Shown here: piece by piece, positions 11,878-23,417 of the stretch
Layout: each line of letters begins with the position of its first letter
Position numbering within the stretch: position 1 is the stretch's first letter
Assembly (NCBI GenBank): GCA_002104945.1
Contig: MCFH01000056.1
Coordinates: 295,039 to 359,038, forward strand
DNA length: 64,000 nt
Reading direction: 5' to 3'
Source of the DNA: Piromyces finnis
Taxonomy: Eukaryota; Neocallimastigomycota; Neocallimastigomycetes; Neocallimastigales; Neocallimastigaceae
Position numbers and translations under genes: made by a program
The notes under the pieces: model-generated
Told to the model about the DNA's origin: nothing
The model's database searches: none
Seen by the model: the letters and a program-made list of their open reading frames with translations, nothing else

Positions 11878-13610
11878 TTATAAGGAATCTTTTCTCGAAG
11901 GAATTTCAATTACAAATGGTTGGTATCTGTGCTTGATTAGATTACCAACTTTATTCTTTCTAATTTTCATGGAGGAGTCGTTCGACTTATATTTTGACTT
12001 TTTAGAGTTTCTTTCAAACTCTTGTATTAATTGTTTATCTGGAATCTGATCTTCAGAAATCCAAGTGGATTTGTCAAATCCTTTCCATGATAACTTATAA
12101 AATGTTTCACCATTAACAGATTTCATCTTTTCAATTTTCTCTGGAATTTTTTCAATTAAATCTGTGTTAAGGTGAATGTTCCTCTTCCTACGATTAGACC
12201 TGTCGTTAAACTTGTTTTCAAAGTATGGTTCTAACAATGAAACATGAAAGACTGGATGACATCTCATTGTCTTTGGAAGTTTCAATTTGAAAGCGAGAGA
12301 ACTAACTTTTCCAATTATCTCAAATGGGCCAAGCATTTGAGGTGCTAATTTTCTCTTTAGGTTAGTTCCAGGAGAATCTTTCAATAACCATACCTTCTTT
12401 CCCACTTCGAACTCCGGGGGAATCATTCTCTTCATATCGGCATATTTCTTATATGTTTCTTTTGCTTTTTCTAAGTTTTCTTTTAATAATTTAAAGTTTT
12501 CATTCATATCAATTACTCTTTGTTCAGCTCTACTAGGTCTATCATTAGCTGGAATTTCTAAGCTGAACTTTGGATGAAAACCATAATTAGCAAAGAATGG
12601 GGATTGATTTATAGATTGTTGTAAAGTATTATTATATGCAAATTCAGCAAATGGGATAAGATCAACCCAGTTATTCTGCTTTTTATTTATAAAACAACGG
12701 AAATATTGTTCTAATATGCCGTTCACCCTCTCCGTTTGACCATCTGTCTGCGGATGGTTGGCAGTTGATAATGAATGATTGATATTAAGAAGGTCACAAA
12801 GTCTTGACCAAAAGTCAGAAGTAAATTGCGAGCCTCTATCAGAAATGATGGAATCAGGAAGACCATGCAAACGGAAGACATTAGCAATAAAAGCATCAGC
12901 AGCAATCGAAGCAGTAGGAAGACAACGTAAAGGAATGGCGTGAGCAAATTTAGTAAATCTATCGACAACAACCATGAGAGTTGTCATATCTCTGGACTTA
13001 GGAAGATCAACAATAAAATCAATAGAAATATCAGACCAGGGCCTACTGGGAGTGTCCAAAGGGGATAACAATCCATAAGGCTTATGTCTGGGGACTTTGG
13101 ATTTGCAACAAGTCACGCAAGATTTGATAAAAGATTTAACGTCTGAATGAAACCTTGGCCACCAAAAGTTTCTGGAAATCAGTTCAGTGGTTTTCTTAAT
13201 ACCGAAATGACCAGCAGCAACAGAATCATGATGAAGTTCCAAAACTCTTGTCCTAAGAGATTTAGGAACATAAATAAGATTATTATATAACAAAAATCCT
13301 TCGTTATCAATAATAACTTTATCAATATTTTTAATAGGTGCATTACATGCAGAACCATTCATTTTAAATTGGACAATAGAATTATACAAATCGTCATTTT
13401 TAAGTTCTAATAAAATAGAATCGATTAACGGTTTGTTATCGCTATGATGAAACGAAATAGTAAGACAAGAAACATCAGAATTAATATTATTCTCTACATG
13501 GTCACTTCTACGAGACAGGATATCAGGCTTACCGGATTTCTTTCCAGCTCTATAAATGAGTTTAAAATCAAATCTGGATAAGAACAAATTCCATCTAATT
13601 TGTCTCTGAG
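11878..13610 (-). pseudogene. Element B pol, 3' half: RNase H end, integrase, chromodomain
   Basis: Open minus-strand frame covering the end of RNase H (LIYRAGKKSGKPDILSRRSD), integrase zinc finger (HHDSVAAGHFGI...CVTCC), core residues D (DFIVDLPKSRD), D (ISDRGSQFTSDF) and E (NGILEQYFRC), and the chromo-like C-terminus (FYKLSWKGFDKSTW) ending RYQPFVIEIPSRKDSL. No internal stops. It is nearly identical to C over this stretch. It is a fragment because C inserted at 13610; the missing 5' part is at 19958-22817. Across the junction, with one CTGAG removed, the frame reads straight through, so B was open when C landed. Confidence 0.9.
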
Positions 13611-14216
13611 TGTAAAGACATCAAACGCCTCTGTTTGATATCTTTAATGTAACTTAAGCCACAAGTATTATTGTTTAAGTTACACAAATTATATTCAGAA
13701 AAAGAAAATGAGACATAATTTATTTATTAATAATTAAAGTTTAAAACAAAATAAATTATTAATTTATTTTTAATGTTTAACAAGTAAATTAATATTCTCA
13801 ATTTAAATCCCTAGTTTTAGTATTGTTTTTTTATAGAAATAGATAAATAATAAATGATTAATATATCAATAATACATGGGCACATATTCAAATTAAATGG
13901 TACTTAATTTGAATTGCCAATTGTATTTTACTAAAAATAGTTATAGTTTAAATATTTATTAATAATTAAGATTTTAGTGTAGATTTTAAATAATAATATA
14001 TAAGAAATAAATAGCTATAATATAATATAAATGTATTTAGGAAAAATATAAATAGAAGATATTTTTCATCATTTTATCGATGTAATTGTTATTATTAAAA
14101 TTCTATTATAATAAAAGATATTTTATAAAACAATTTTTTATTCTATTTTTCAAATTTTTGTGTTATTGTAATAGGTTAGATATCCTAATCTATTCGGTTT
14201 AGTGTCTGACTTTACA
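13611..14216 (+). mobile_element. Element C 5' LTR
   Basis: 606 bp, TGTAAAGACA...TGACTTTACA. U3 holds a terminal hairpin at 13617-13642 (loop CGCCTCTG). A TATA-like TATAAATA sits at 14047-14054 and the putative R start GTAATTGTTAT at 14082-14092. Confidence 0.95.
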
Positions 14217-14227
14217 ATAACAATTAC
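14047..14227 (+). promoter_or_regulatory. Element C TATA box, R start and self-complementary primer site
   Basis: TATAAATA at 14047-14054 is followed 35 nt later by GTAATTGTTAT (14082-14092). The first 11 nt after the LTR, ATAACAATTAC (14217-14227), are its exact reverse complement. A tRNA-primed element would normally show TGG complementary to tRNA CCA at or close to the LTR end; none is here. The same pair is present in B (23217-23227 with 23349-23359) and G (37458-37468). This is the Tf1-type self-priming layout. Confidence 0.7.
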
Positions 14228-14705
14228 CTAAACAGATAGTTACGAATACGTTAGGGTATCAAGAAGAAATAGAAGAACTTTTGGGAAGATTCTACTAGGA
14301 CAAATAGAAGAATTCTACTAGAAGAAATATAAGAACTTTTTGGAAAACTCTACTTGAAGAAATAGAAGAAATTTTTGAATATTTTGCTAAGGCTACCTAA
14401 GGAAGATTATCAAGAACTTTGGGATATTCTACCGGACTACAAGAATACTTTAATCAATCGGAACGCTTCACCGAATAATTCGTATTTGAAAAGGACTATT
14501 ACTACGGCTGAAGTTTGGAATTAACATTAGTTAATAACTTGTTCGACACTGTAATTATACAGAGAGAGTCTGTAATAACTTATTAACTTATTGTTAGAAG
14601 ACGAAAAAAAAAAAAAAAAAAAAAAAAAATTTACTTACTTGAAATAATAGTAAGAAACCCTCGTTATTTTACTTAATTTTAATTTTATGTGTTTTTGTAT
14701 TAGAG
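14217..14705 (+). other. Element C 5' leader with poly(A) tract
   Basis: The 470 nt from 14217 to 14686 contain no ATG, which suits a scanned leader. It has diverged GAAGAAATAGAAGAA-type repeats (14260-14375), a 26-nt poly(A) run at 14604-14629, and an intron-like stretch GTAAGAAACC (14650) to TATTAG (14703). The poly(A) run and the AGTAAGAAA...TAG block recur in the leaders of B and G. The only ATG before the frame (14687-14689) is out of frame and lies inside the intron-like stretch. Confidence 0.6.
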
Positions 14706-17700
14706 TTGGAGGAATTAATTAATACTTTTGATAATTTAAATTTAGAAGAAATGGAAGAAAGAGGTGGTGGTTCTACAGTAAATCCAGGGAACATTATCAA
14801 TGCTCCTCCGTTGTTTACTGGTAGACATAGAGATTTAGATGGGTTTTTAACTAGAGTAGAATTGGTATTTCGAACTCGACCGGCACTGTATAATACAGAT
14901 CGCGTCCGGGTTGATTTCGTTATTTCCTACTTCTCTGGTAGACCCCTGGAATGGGCATCATCGCTTATGAGGAATAATAGTAATGTATTGAACCATTATG
15001 ATGAATTTATAGATCGCCTCAGAGCTAATTTCGGTAGTGATCGATATGACACTGTTGTTGCAAACGGTAAACTCGATAACATTAGACAAAGAAAACTTGG
15101 TCAAGTAGTTGATTATATCACCGAGTTTCAACGAGTTAGCCAAAATTCCAACTTTAACGAAAGTGCTAAGATCTATATGTTTCTGAAAGGTTTAAATCCA
15201 TTACTTAGAGAGAAATTGGCGTTTGTCGAAACAAACCCGTCATCTATGGAACATTTAATATCCTCAACAATATTAGTTGAAGATATGATGAAAAGGAATT
15301 CTTTGAGTGAGTTTTATTTTAATAATAGAAGGGCTAATGATCCTATGGATGTTGACGTTTTTAGAATTAGTGCTGATAAGAAGCGTAAACGTTATGTAAA
15401 TATTCAAGGAACTAGTAATAATTATGATGAGAGCCCAAGAACGTTTGAAGAAGAAAGGAGAAAGGGGGTTTGTTTTTTGTGTAAAAAACCTGGACATTTT
15501 AAATTTAATTGTCCAAATAGAGTAAAACCCAAGAAGGTTTTTAGAATAATTAAAGAAAAAACTCCTAAGATTGTTGAACCGAAAATTTATAAAGTAGGAG
15601 TAATGGACAAAAAAGATGATTTGAATTTTATTGACTTTTATTTAAGTACTAACGAGGTCCCCGAAGCAAAAATCAAGGTGTTGATTGATTCTGGTTCCGA
15701 GTTAAATTTTATTAACCCGGATATTGCTGAGGATCTTGGCATTAAATTTGAGAATATTGACCCATTCCGTGTTTCCGGAGTCAATGATGGAATTTCCAGA
15801 GTCTGGGAAAAGTCGGAGAAATGTATGCTAAGATATAGGAACCATTATGAAGTTATTCAGCTGTATAGCTTAAAGGTTCCTGGAGTTGATGTTATTCTTG
15901 GGTTACCTTGGATCAAAAAGCATAATCCTGAAGCTTTTTATGATCCTAAGAAAATTGCTTTTAGTTCCGGTTATTGTGCTAGACACTGTAACCAAGGTAA
16001 AAGAAGAAGGAAGCAAAGAAAGAAGTCTCAAAAAAGCCAGCTAGATCATGATGTTCTTGACCGAAGTTTAACTAAAACAGTAAAATCTGTCTCTACAGCC
16101 CCTTTAAAAAACCCTGAAGAAAAGGAGTATATTAAAGGCCGCCTTGTTAGAACCATTAATGATGAAGATGATAGCGATGAGGAATATATTAGTTTTAATA
16201 AAAAAGTTAAATGTATTGTAACGAAAATTAATGAAACATGTAATAATAATAATGAATCATGTAGTAATAATAATAATAATAATGAAAAGGATATTAATAA
16301 AGATAAATTGGTCTCCGTACCAACCCAATATTTAGAATTTAGTGAAGTGTTTAATGAAAAAAATTGTGAAGTGTTACCTCCTCATAGACCTTATGATTGT
16401 GAAATCAAACTTAAAGATGATTCGACTTTATTTTATGGACCTTTGTATCCATTAACTGAAGTTGAAAGAGAGGAACTTAAAAAATATATTGATGATAATT
16501 TAAATAAAGGTTTTATTAGGAAATCATCGTCTCCTGCTGGTGCCCCAATTTTGTTTGTTAAAAAGAAGGACGGTTCCTTAAGACTTTGTATTGATTATAG
16601 AAGGTTGAATGATATTACAATTCGTAATTCATATCCTTTACCTTTAATAAGTGACCTTTTGGATAGGGTGAAAAATGCTAAGATTTTTACCAAACTAGAC
16701 CTTAAATCCGCTTATAATCTTGTTCGTATTAAAGAAGGTGATGAATACAAAACGGCTTTTCGTACTAGGTATGGTCATTTTGAATATCTGGTTATGCCTT
16801 TTGGATTAAAGAATGCACCTGCAACCTTTCAACACTTTATTAACGATGTTCTTAGTGATTATTTAGATGATTTTGTTATCTCATATATTGATGATATCCT
16901 TATTTATTCTAATAATATCGAAGAGCATCACGAGCATGTTAAAAAGGTACTTAAGAAACTACTCGAAAATAATCTTTATGTTAAATTAGAAAAATGTGAG
17001 TTTGATGTTAAGAAAACCACTTTTCTTGGTTATGTCATTTCAAAAGATGGGTTGCAAATGGATGAAAATAAAGTTAAAGCAATTCTCGATTGGCCGGTTC
17101 CCAAGAATGTTAAAGAGGTTCAGTCTTTTATTGGTCTATGTAACTATTACAGAATTTTTATTAAAGACTTTGCTAAAATTGCAAACCCTCTTCACAAGCT
17201 CACTAGAAAAAATGTTGCTTTTAACTGGGTGAAAGAAGATCAGGACGCTTTTAATTTATTAAAAACTTTGTTCACGTCAGCTCCTATTCTGAAACATGCG
17301 GATAGTAATAAACAATTTATTGTTGAAACTGATGCTAGTAATTATGCTGTCGGTGCTATTCTCTCTCAAGAGTTTGACGGCAAATTACATCCCATTGCAT
17401 TTCTTTCTAAAAGTTTGACGAGTTGTCAAAGAAACTATCCTATATATGACAAGGAACTGTTAGCCATTATAGTTGCACTTGAAGAATGGCGTCATTACTT
17501 AGAGGGTGCACGCCATCAGTTCATAATTTATACCGATCACAAGAACTTAACATTTCCTAGAAAACCTGAAATGTTATCTCAGAGACAAATTAGATGGAAT
17601 TTGTTCTTATCCAGATTTGACTTTAAACTCATTTATAGAGCTGGTAAGAAATCTGGTAAGCCTGACATTCTGTCTCGTAGAAGTGATCATTTAGTGAATG

Positions 17701-19310
17701 TTATTAACTCTGATGTTTCTTGTCTTACTATTTCGCTTCATCATAGTGATAACAAACCTTTAATAGATTCTATTTTATCAGAACTTAAAAATGACGATTT
17801 GTATAATTCCATTGTTCAATTTAAAATGAATGGTTCTACAAGTAATGCACCTATTAAAAATATTGATAAAGTTATTATTGACGGTGAAGGATTTTTGTTA
17901 TTTAATAATCTTATTTATGTTCCTAAATCTCTTAGGACTAGAGTTTTGGAACTCCATCATGATTCTGTTGCTGCTGGCCATTTCGGCATTAAGAAAACTG
18001 TCGAACTTATTTCAAGAAACTTTTGGTGGCCAAGATTTCATTCAGATGTTAAATCCTTTATTAAATCTTGCGTGACTTGTTGCAAATCCAAAGTCCCTAG
18101 ACATAAGCCTTATGGATTGTTATCCCCTTTGGACACTCCTAGTAGGCCTTGGTCTGATATCTCTATCGACTTTATTGTTGATCTTCCTAAGTCCAGAGAT
18201 ATGACTACACTTATGGTTGTTGTCGATAGATTTACTAAATTTGCTCACGCCATTCCTTTACGTTGTCTTCCTACTGCTTCAATTGCTGCTGATGCTTTTA
18301 TTGCCAATGTCTTCCGTTTGCATGGTCTTCCTAATTCCATTATTTCTGATAGAGGCTCGCAATTTACTTCTGCTTTCTGGTCAAGACTTTGTGACCTTCT
18401 TAATATCAATCATTCATTGTCAACTGCTAACCATCCGCAGACAGATGGTCAAACGGAGAGGGTGAACGGCATATTAGAACAATATTTCCGTTGTTTTATC
18501 AATAAAAAGCAGAATAACTGGGTTGATCTTATCCCATTTGCTGAATTTGCTTATAATAATACTTTACAGCAATCTATAAATCAATCCCCATTCTTTGCTA
18601 ATTATGGTTTTCATCCAAAGTTCAGCTTGGAAATCCCGGCTAATGATAGACCTAGTAGAGCTGAACAAAGAGTAATTGATATGAGTGAAAACTTTAAATT
18701 ATTAAAAGGAAACTTAGAAAAAGCAAAAGAAACATATAAGAAATATGCCGATATGAAAAGAATGAGTCCCCCGGAATTTGAAGTGGGAAAGAAGGTATGG
18801 TTATTGAAAGATTCTCCGAGAACTAACTTGAAGAAGAAATTAGCACCTCAAATGCTTGGTCCATTTGAAATAATTGAAAAAGTTAGTTCTCTCGCTTTTA
18901 AATTGAAACTCCCAAAGACAATGAGATGTCATCCAGTCTTTCATGTCTCATTGTTAGAACCATACTTTGAAAACGAGTTTATAGATAGGTCTAATAGTAG
19001 GAAAAGAAATATTCATCTTAGCACAGATTTAATTGAAAAAATTCCAGAAAAAATTGAGAAGATGAAATCTGTTAATGGTGAGACATTTTATAAGTTATCG
19101 TGGAAAGGATTTGACAAATCCACTTGGGTTTCTGAAGATCAGATCCCGGACAAACAATTAATACAAGAGTTCGAAAGAAACTCTAAAAAGTCAAAACATA
19201 AGTTGGATGACTCCTCCATGAGAATAAGAAAGAATAAAGGTGGTAATCTAATCAAGCACAGATACCAACCATTTGTAATTGAAATTCCTTCGAGAAAAGA
19301 TTCCTTATAA
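14706..19310 (+). CDS. Element C Gag-Pol polyprotein
   Basis: 1,534 codons, uninterrupted. Gag-like capsid region (about 1-245), zinc knuckle CFLCKKPGHFKFNC (about 257), protease LIDSGS (about 326), RT with YIDD (about 726), RNase H TDAS (about 874), integrase zinc finger HH...CC (about 1083-1128) with core D (about 1155), D in SDRGSQFTS (about 1214) and E in NGILEQ (about 1257), then a chromo-like domain with LSWKGFDKSTW (about 1458) and the ending IPSRKDSL. All catalytic motifs are present, so it could be active. The start given is a TTG with purine at -3 and G at +4. The first in-frame ATG is codon 16 (14751), but the codons before it are conserved in B and G, so initiation is uncertain. 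Being gag-pol in one frame, it should make Gag by processing. Confidence 0.93.
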   Translation: MEELINTFDNLNLEEMEERGGGSTVNPGNIINAPPLFTGRHRDLDGFLTRVELVFRTRPALYNTDRVRVDFVISYFSGRPLEWASSLMRNNSNVLNHYDEFIDRLRANFGSDRYDTVVANGKLDNIRQRKLGQVVDYITEFQRVSQNSNFNESAKIYMFLKGLNPLLREKLAFVETNPSSMEHLISSTILVEDMMKRNSLSEFYFNNRRANDPMDVDVFRISADKKRKRYVNIQGTSNNYDESPRTFEEERRKGVCFLCKKPGHFKFNCPNRVKPKKVFRIIKEKTPKIVEPKIYKVGVMDKKDDLNFIDFYLSTNEVPEAKIKVLIDSGSELNFINPDIAEDLGIKFENIDPFRVSGVNDGISRVWEKSEKCMLRYRNHYEVIQLYSLKVPGVDVILGLPWIKKHNPEAFYDPKKIAFSSGYCARHCNQGKRRRKQRKKSQKSQLDHDVLDRSLTKTVKSVSTAPLKNPEEKEYIKGRLVRTINDEDDSDEEYISFNKKVKCIVTKINETCNNNNESCSNNNNNNEKDINKDKLVSVPTQYLEFSEVFNEKNCEVLPPHRPYDCEIKLKDDSTLFYGPLYPLTEVEREELKKYIDDNLNKGFIRKSSSPAGAPILFVKKKDGSLRLCIDYRRLNDITIRNSYPLPLISDLLDRVKNAKIFTKLDLKSAYNLVRIKEGDEYKTAFRTRYGHFEYLVMPFGLKNAPATFQHFINDVLSDYLDDFVISYIDDILIYSNNIEEHHEHVKKVLKKLLENNLYVKLEKCEFDVKKTTFLGYVISKDGLQMDENKVKAILDWPVPKNVKEVQSFIGLCNYYRIFIKDFAKIANPLHKLTRKNVAFNWVKEDQDAFNLLKTLFTSAPILKHADSNKQFIVETDASNYAVGAILSQEFDGKLHPIAFLSKSLTSCQRNYPIYDKELLAIIVALEEWRHYLEGARHQFIIYTDHKNLTFPRKPEMLSQRQIRWNLFLSRFDFKLIYRAGKKSGKPDILSRRSDHLVNVINSDVSCLTISLHHSDNKPLIDSILSELKNDDLYNSIVQFKMNGSTSNAPIKNIDKVIIDGEGFLLFNNLIYVPKSLRTRVLELHHDSVAAGHFGIKKTVELISRNFWWPRFHSDVKSFIKSCVTCCKSKVPRHKPYGLLSPLDTPSRPWSDISIDFIVDLPKSRDMTTLMVVVDRFTKFAHAIPLRCLPTASIAADAFIANVFRLHGLPNSIISDRGSQFTSAFWSRLCDLLNINHSLSTANHPQTDGQTERVNGILEQYFRCFINKKQNNWVDLIPFAEFAYNNTLQQSINQSPFFANYGFHPKFSLEIPANDRPSRAEQRVIDMSENFKLLKGNLEKAKETYKKYADMKRMSPPEFEVGKKVWLLKDSPRTNLKKKLAPQMLGPFEIIEKVSSLAFKLKLPKTMRCHPVFHVSLLEPYFENEFIDRSNSRKRNIHLSTDLIEKIPEKIEKMKSVNGETFYKLSWKGFDKSTWVSEDQIPDKQLIQEFERNSKKSKHKLDDSSMRIRKNKGGNLIKHRYQPFVIEIPSRKDSL

Positions 19311-19346
19311 ATTAATCTCGCAGGAGCTCGACTTAGAGAGAGAGAT
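19311..19346 (+). promoter_or_regulatory. Element C polypurine tract region
   Basis: Between the stop and the 3' LTR lies ATCTCGCAGGAGCTCGA, also found before the A 3' LTR (about 9000-9025 on the minus strand), followed by AGAGAGAGAGAT directly before the LTR TG. The position and purine run fit the plus-strand primer. Confidence 0.65.
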
Positions 19347-19952
19347 TGTAAAGACATCAAACGCCTCTGTTTGATATCTTTAATGTAACTTAAGCCACAA
19401 GTATTATTGTTTAAGTTACACAAATTATATTCAGAAAAAGAAAATGAGACATAATTTATTTATTAATAATTAAAGTTTAAAACAAAATAAATTATTAATT
19501 TATTTTTAATGTTTAACAAGTAAATTAATATTCTCAATTTAAATCCCTAATTTTAGTATTGTTTTTTTATAGAAATAGATAAATAATAAATGATTAATAT
19601 ATCAATAATACATGGGCACATATTCAAATTAAATGGTACTTAATTTGAATTGCCAATTGTATTTTACTAAAAATAGTTATAGTTTAAATATTTATTAATA
19701 ATTAAGATTTTAGTGTAGATTTTAAATAATAATATATAAGAAATAAATAGCTATAATATAATATAAATGTATTTAGGAAAAATATAAATAGAAGATATTT
19801 TTCATCATTTTATCGATGTAATTGTTATTATTAAAATTCTATTATAATAAAAGATATTTTATAAAACAATTTTTTATTCTATTTTTCAAATTTTTGTGTT
19901 ATTGTAATAGGTTAGATATCCTAATCTATTCGGTTTAGTGTCTGACTTTACA
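19347..19952 (+). mobile_element. Element C 3' LTR
   Basis: 606 bp, nearly identical to the 5' LTR at 13611-14216, and followed by the CTGAG duplication. Confidence 0.95.
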
Positions 19953-22817
19953 CTGAGATAACATTTCAGGTTTTCTAGGAAATGTTAAATTCTTGTGATC
20001 AGTATAAATTATGAACGGATGGCGTGCACCTTCTAAATAATGACGCCATTCTTCAAGAGCAACTACAATAGCTAAAAGTTCCTTGTCATATATAGGATAG
20101 TTTCTTTGACAACTCGTCAAACTTTTAGAAAGAAATGCAATAGGATGTAATTTGCCATCAAATTCTTGAGAGAGAATAGCACCGACAGCATAATTACTAG
20201 CATCAGTTTCAACAATAAATTGTTTATTACTATCCGCATGTTTCAGAATAGGAGCTGACGTGAACAGAGATTTTAATAAAATAAAAGCGTCCTGATCTTC
20301 TTTCACCCAGTTAAAAGCAACATTCTTTCTAGTGAGTTTGTGAAGAGGGTTTGCAATTTTAGCAAAGTCTTTAATAAAAATTCTGTAATAGTTGCATAAA
20401 CCAATAAAAGACTGAACCTCTTTAACATTCTTGGGAACCGGCCAATCGAGAATTGCTTTAACTTTAATTTCATCCATTTGCAATCCATCCTTTGAAATGA
20501 CATAACCAAGAAAAGTGGTTTTCTCAACATCAAACTCACATTTTTCTAATTTAACATAAAGATTATTTTCAAGTAGTTTCTTAAGTACCTTTTTAACATG
20601 CTCATGATGTTCTTCGATATTATTAGAATAAATAAGAATATCATCAATATATGAGATAACAAAATCGTCTAAATAGTCACTAAGGACATCGTTAATGAAG
20701 TGTTGAAAAGTTGCAGGTGCATTCTTTAATCCAAAAGGCATAACCAGATATTCAAAATGTCCATATCTAGTACGAAAAGCCGTTTTGTATTCGTCACCTT
20801 CTTTAATACGAACAAGATTATAAGCGGATTTAAGGTCTAATTTAGTAAAAATCTTAGCATTTTTCACCCTATCCAAAAGGTCACTAATTAAAGGTAAAGG
20901 ATATGAATTACGAATGGTAATATCATTCAACTTTCTATAATCGATACAAAGTCTTAGGGAGCCATCCTTCTTTTTAACAAATAAAATTGGGGCACCAGCA
21001 GGAGACGATGATTTCCTAATAAAACCTTTATTTAAATTATCATCAATATATTTTTTAAGTTCCTCTCTTTCAACTTCAGTTAATGGATACAAAGGTCCAT
21101 AAAATAAAGTCGAATCATCTTTAAGTTTGATTTCACAATCATAAGGTCTATGAGGAGGTAACACTTCACAATTTTTTTCATTAAACACTTCACTAAATTC
21201 TAAATATTGGGTTGGTACGGCGACCAATTTATCTTTATTAATATCTTTTCCATTATTATTATTATTACTACATGATTCGTTATCATTATTACATGTTTCA
21301 TTAATTTTTGTTACAATACATTTAACTTTTTTATTAAAACTAATATATTCATCATCGCTATCATCTTCATCATTGATGGTTCTAACAAGGCGGCCTTTAA
21401 CATATTCTTTTTCTTCATTGTTTGGGACAGAGGGATCTACTTTCGGCTTTTTGGTCAAGCTTCGGTCGAGAACATCATGATCTAACTGATCATTCTTTGA
21501 CTTCTTTCTTGGTTTTCTCTTTCTTTTGCCTTTATTACAATGTCTGGCACAATAACCAGAACTAAAAGCGATTTTCTTAGAGTCATAGAAAGCATTTGGA
21601 TTATGCTTCTTTATCCACGGCAAACCAAGAATAACATCAACACCGGGGACTTGTAATCCATAAAGTTGAATTACTTCGAAGTGATTTTTGCAGCGGAGCA
21701 TGCACTTCTCAGTCCTTTCCCAAACACTAACAACTCCATCACTAACACCTGAAACACGGAATGGTTCCACTTTTTCCAAATTAATACCAAGTTCTTCAGC
21801 AAGACTTGGATTAATGAAATTTAATTCAGAACCGGAATCAATTAAAACCTTAATTTTAACTTCCGAAACTTCATTGGTACTCAAGTAAAAGTCCACAAGG
21901 TTTAAATCACTTTTCACTCCCTTGACTCCAACTTTGTAAATTTTTGGATTAACAATTTTTGGAGTCCTTTCTTTAACAATTCTTAACACTTTTCTGGGCT
22001 TTACTCTATTAGGACAATTAAATTTTAAATGTCCCGGTTGTTTACAAAGAAAACATAACCCTTTTTTCTTTTCTTCTTCAAAGTTATCTATGTTTTCATT
22101 GTAATTTTTACTTGATCCTTGAATATTCACATACCTTTTTCGTTTATTCTCTCTACTAATTTTAAATACATCCACATCCATAGGATCATTAGCCCTTCTA
22201 TCATTAAAATAAAATTCACTTAAAGAATTCCTTTTCATCATATCTTCAACTAAAATAGTTGAAGAAATCAATTGTTCAATTGAAGTTGGGTTTGATTCAA
22301 TGAAAGCCAACTTCTCCCTAAGTGGTGGTAATAAACCTTTCAGAAACATGTAGATTTTTGCGCTATCATTAAAGCTTGAATTTTGGCTAATACGTTGAAA
22401 CTCGGTAATGTAATCTAATACCTGACCAAGTTTCCTTTGGCGAAGATTATCTAATTTTCCGTTAGCTACAACGGTATCGTATCTATAACTGCCAAAATTA
22501 GCCTTCAACCTATCTACAAATTCATCATAATGATTTAAAACCCCACTATTATTCTTCATCAACACTGAAGCCCATTCCAAAGGTTTACCAGAGAAGTATG
22601 ATATAACGAAGTCGACCTTGACTCGATCTGTATTATACAGTGTCGGTCGAGTACGAAATACCAACTCAACTCTGGTTAAAAATCCATCCAATTCTCTTTG
22701 TTTACCAGAAAATATCGGTGGAGCATTAATAATGTTCCCCGAATTCCCAGAAACACCCACAGTCCTATCACCCATCTCTAAATTTAAACTTTCAAACTCA
22801 CTAATTAAGGCCTCCAA
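19953..22817 (-). pseudogene. Element B gag-pol, 5' part: Gag, protease, RT, RNase H start
   Basis: Minus-strand open frame reading Gag, zinc knuckle CFLCKQPGHLKFNC, protease LIDSGS, RT YIDD and RNase H TDAS, then TDHKNLTFPRKPEMLSQ, where the C insertion cuts it. The five codons after that come from the C LTR. From the protease-RT linker onward it is almost identical to C; Gag and protease differ at roughly one residue in five. The remainder of pol is at 11878-13605. As in C, the conserved frame begins at a TTG (22817) 14 codons before the first ATG. Broken only by C. Confidence 0.92.
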
Positions 22818-23227
22818 CGTAAACTATTAAATAAAATAAAAAATGTTTTCTTACTACTGTTTCAAGTAAGTAATCTTAATTTTTTTTTTTTTTTTTTTTT
22901 TTTTTACACTAATACAATCTATTTAAATACAAAAGTTATTCAAACGCGTTCTGCAAAGCAGTGTCGAACAAGTTTTGTATCTATATATTGATTCCTTCGG
23001 TAGAATTCCTTTAACAAGGGCAGCAACAGAGTTTAACCTATAATTGTTTCAGTAATTCTTCTTCTATGGTAGCAACCAAGTTCTTCTATAAATTCTTCTT
23101 CTGTGGTAGCAACCAAGTACTTCGGTAGATTCTTCTTCTATGGTAGCAACCAAGTTCTTCTATAAATTCTTCTTCTGACAGTAGTAGATATCCTAACGTA
23201 CTCTTGAAGTAGTTAGGTAATTGTTAT
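22818..23227 (-). other. Element B leader with poly(A) tract and 3-copy tandem repeat
   Basis: On the minus strand this is the leader between LTR and gag. It holds a 26-nt poly(A) run (poly-T at 22880-22905), an AGTAAGAAA motif just after it, and three imperfect tandem copies of about 45 bp (23055-23178, plus-strand core ATGGTAGCAACCAAGT). The 11 nt next to the LTR, 23217-23227, are the self-complementary primer site. Confidence 0.6.
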
Positions 23228-23417
23228 TGTAATGGCGACACAGAAAGAATAGATTAGGATATCTATTCTATTACAATAACACTAAATTTAAAATAAAAAT
23301 AAAAATTGTTTTATTAAAAATATCTTTTATTATAATAGAATTTTAATAATAACAATTACATCGATAAAATGATGAAAAATATCTTCTATTTATATTTTTC
23401 CTAAATACATTTATATT
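23228..23417 (-). mobile_element. Element B 5' LTR, U5/R part (split by D)
   Basis: TGTAATGGCG at 23228 runs into the family LTR sequence until 23417, where element D begins. The LTR resumes at 29446 and ends TCTTTACA at 29858. The total, without the duplicated ATATT, is 603 bp, equal to the LTR at 11239-11841, which has the same left end. Confidence 0.9.

Larger units (their letters stand above)
13611..19952 (+). mobile_element. Element C, full-length Ty3/gypsy chromovirus
   Basis: 6,342-bp element: 606-bp LTRs at 13611-14216 and 19347-19952, flanked by CTGAG on both sides (13606-13610, 19953-19957). One open gag-pol frame. The two LTRs look almost identical by eye (a CTAGTTTTAG versus CTAATTTTAG difference near 13810 and 19547), so the insertion is recent. 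It lies in the opposite orientation within the RNase H region of its close relative B. Confidence 0.95.

Noticed and set aside
11878-13587. A separate integrase gene
   Set aside because: It is the 3' half of the B pol, cut by element C; the frame joins that at 19958 across the CTGAG site.
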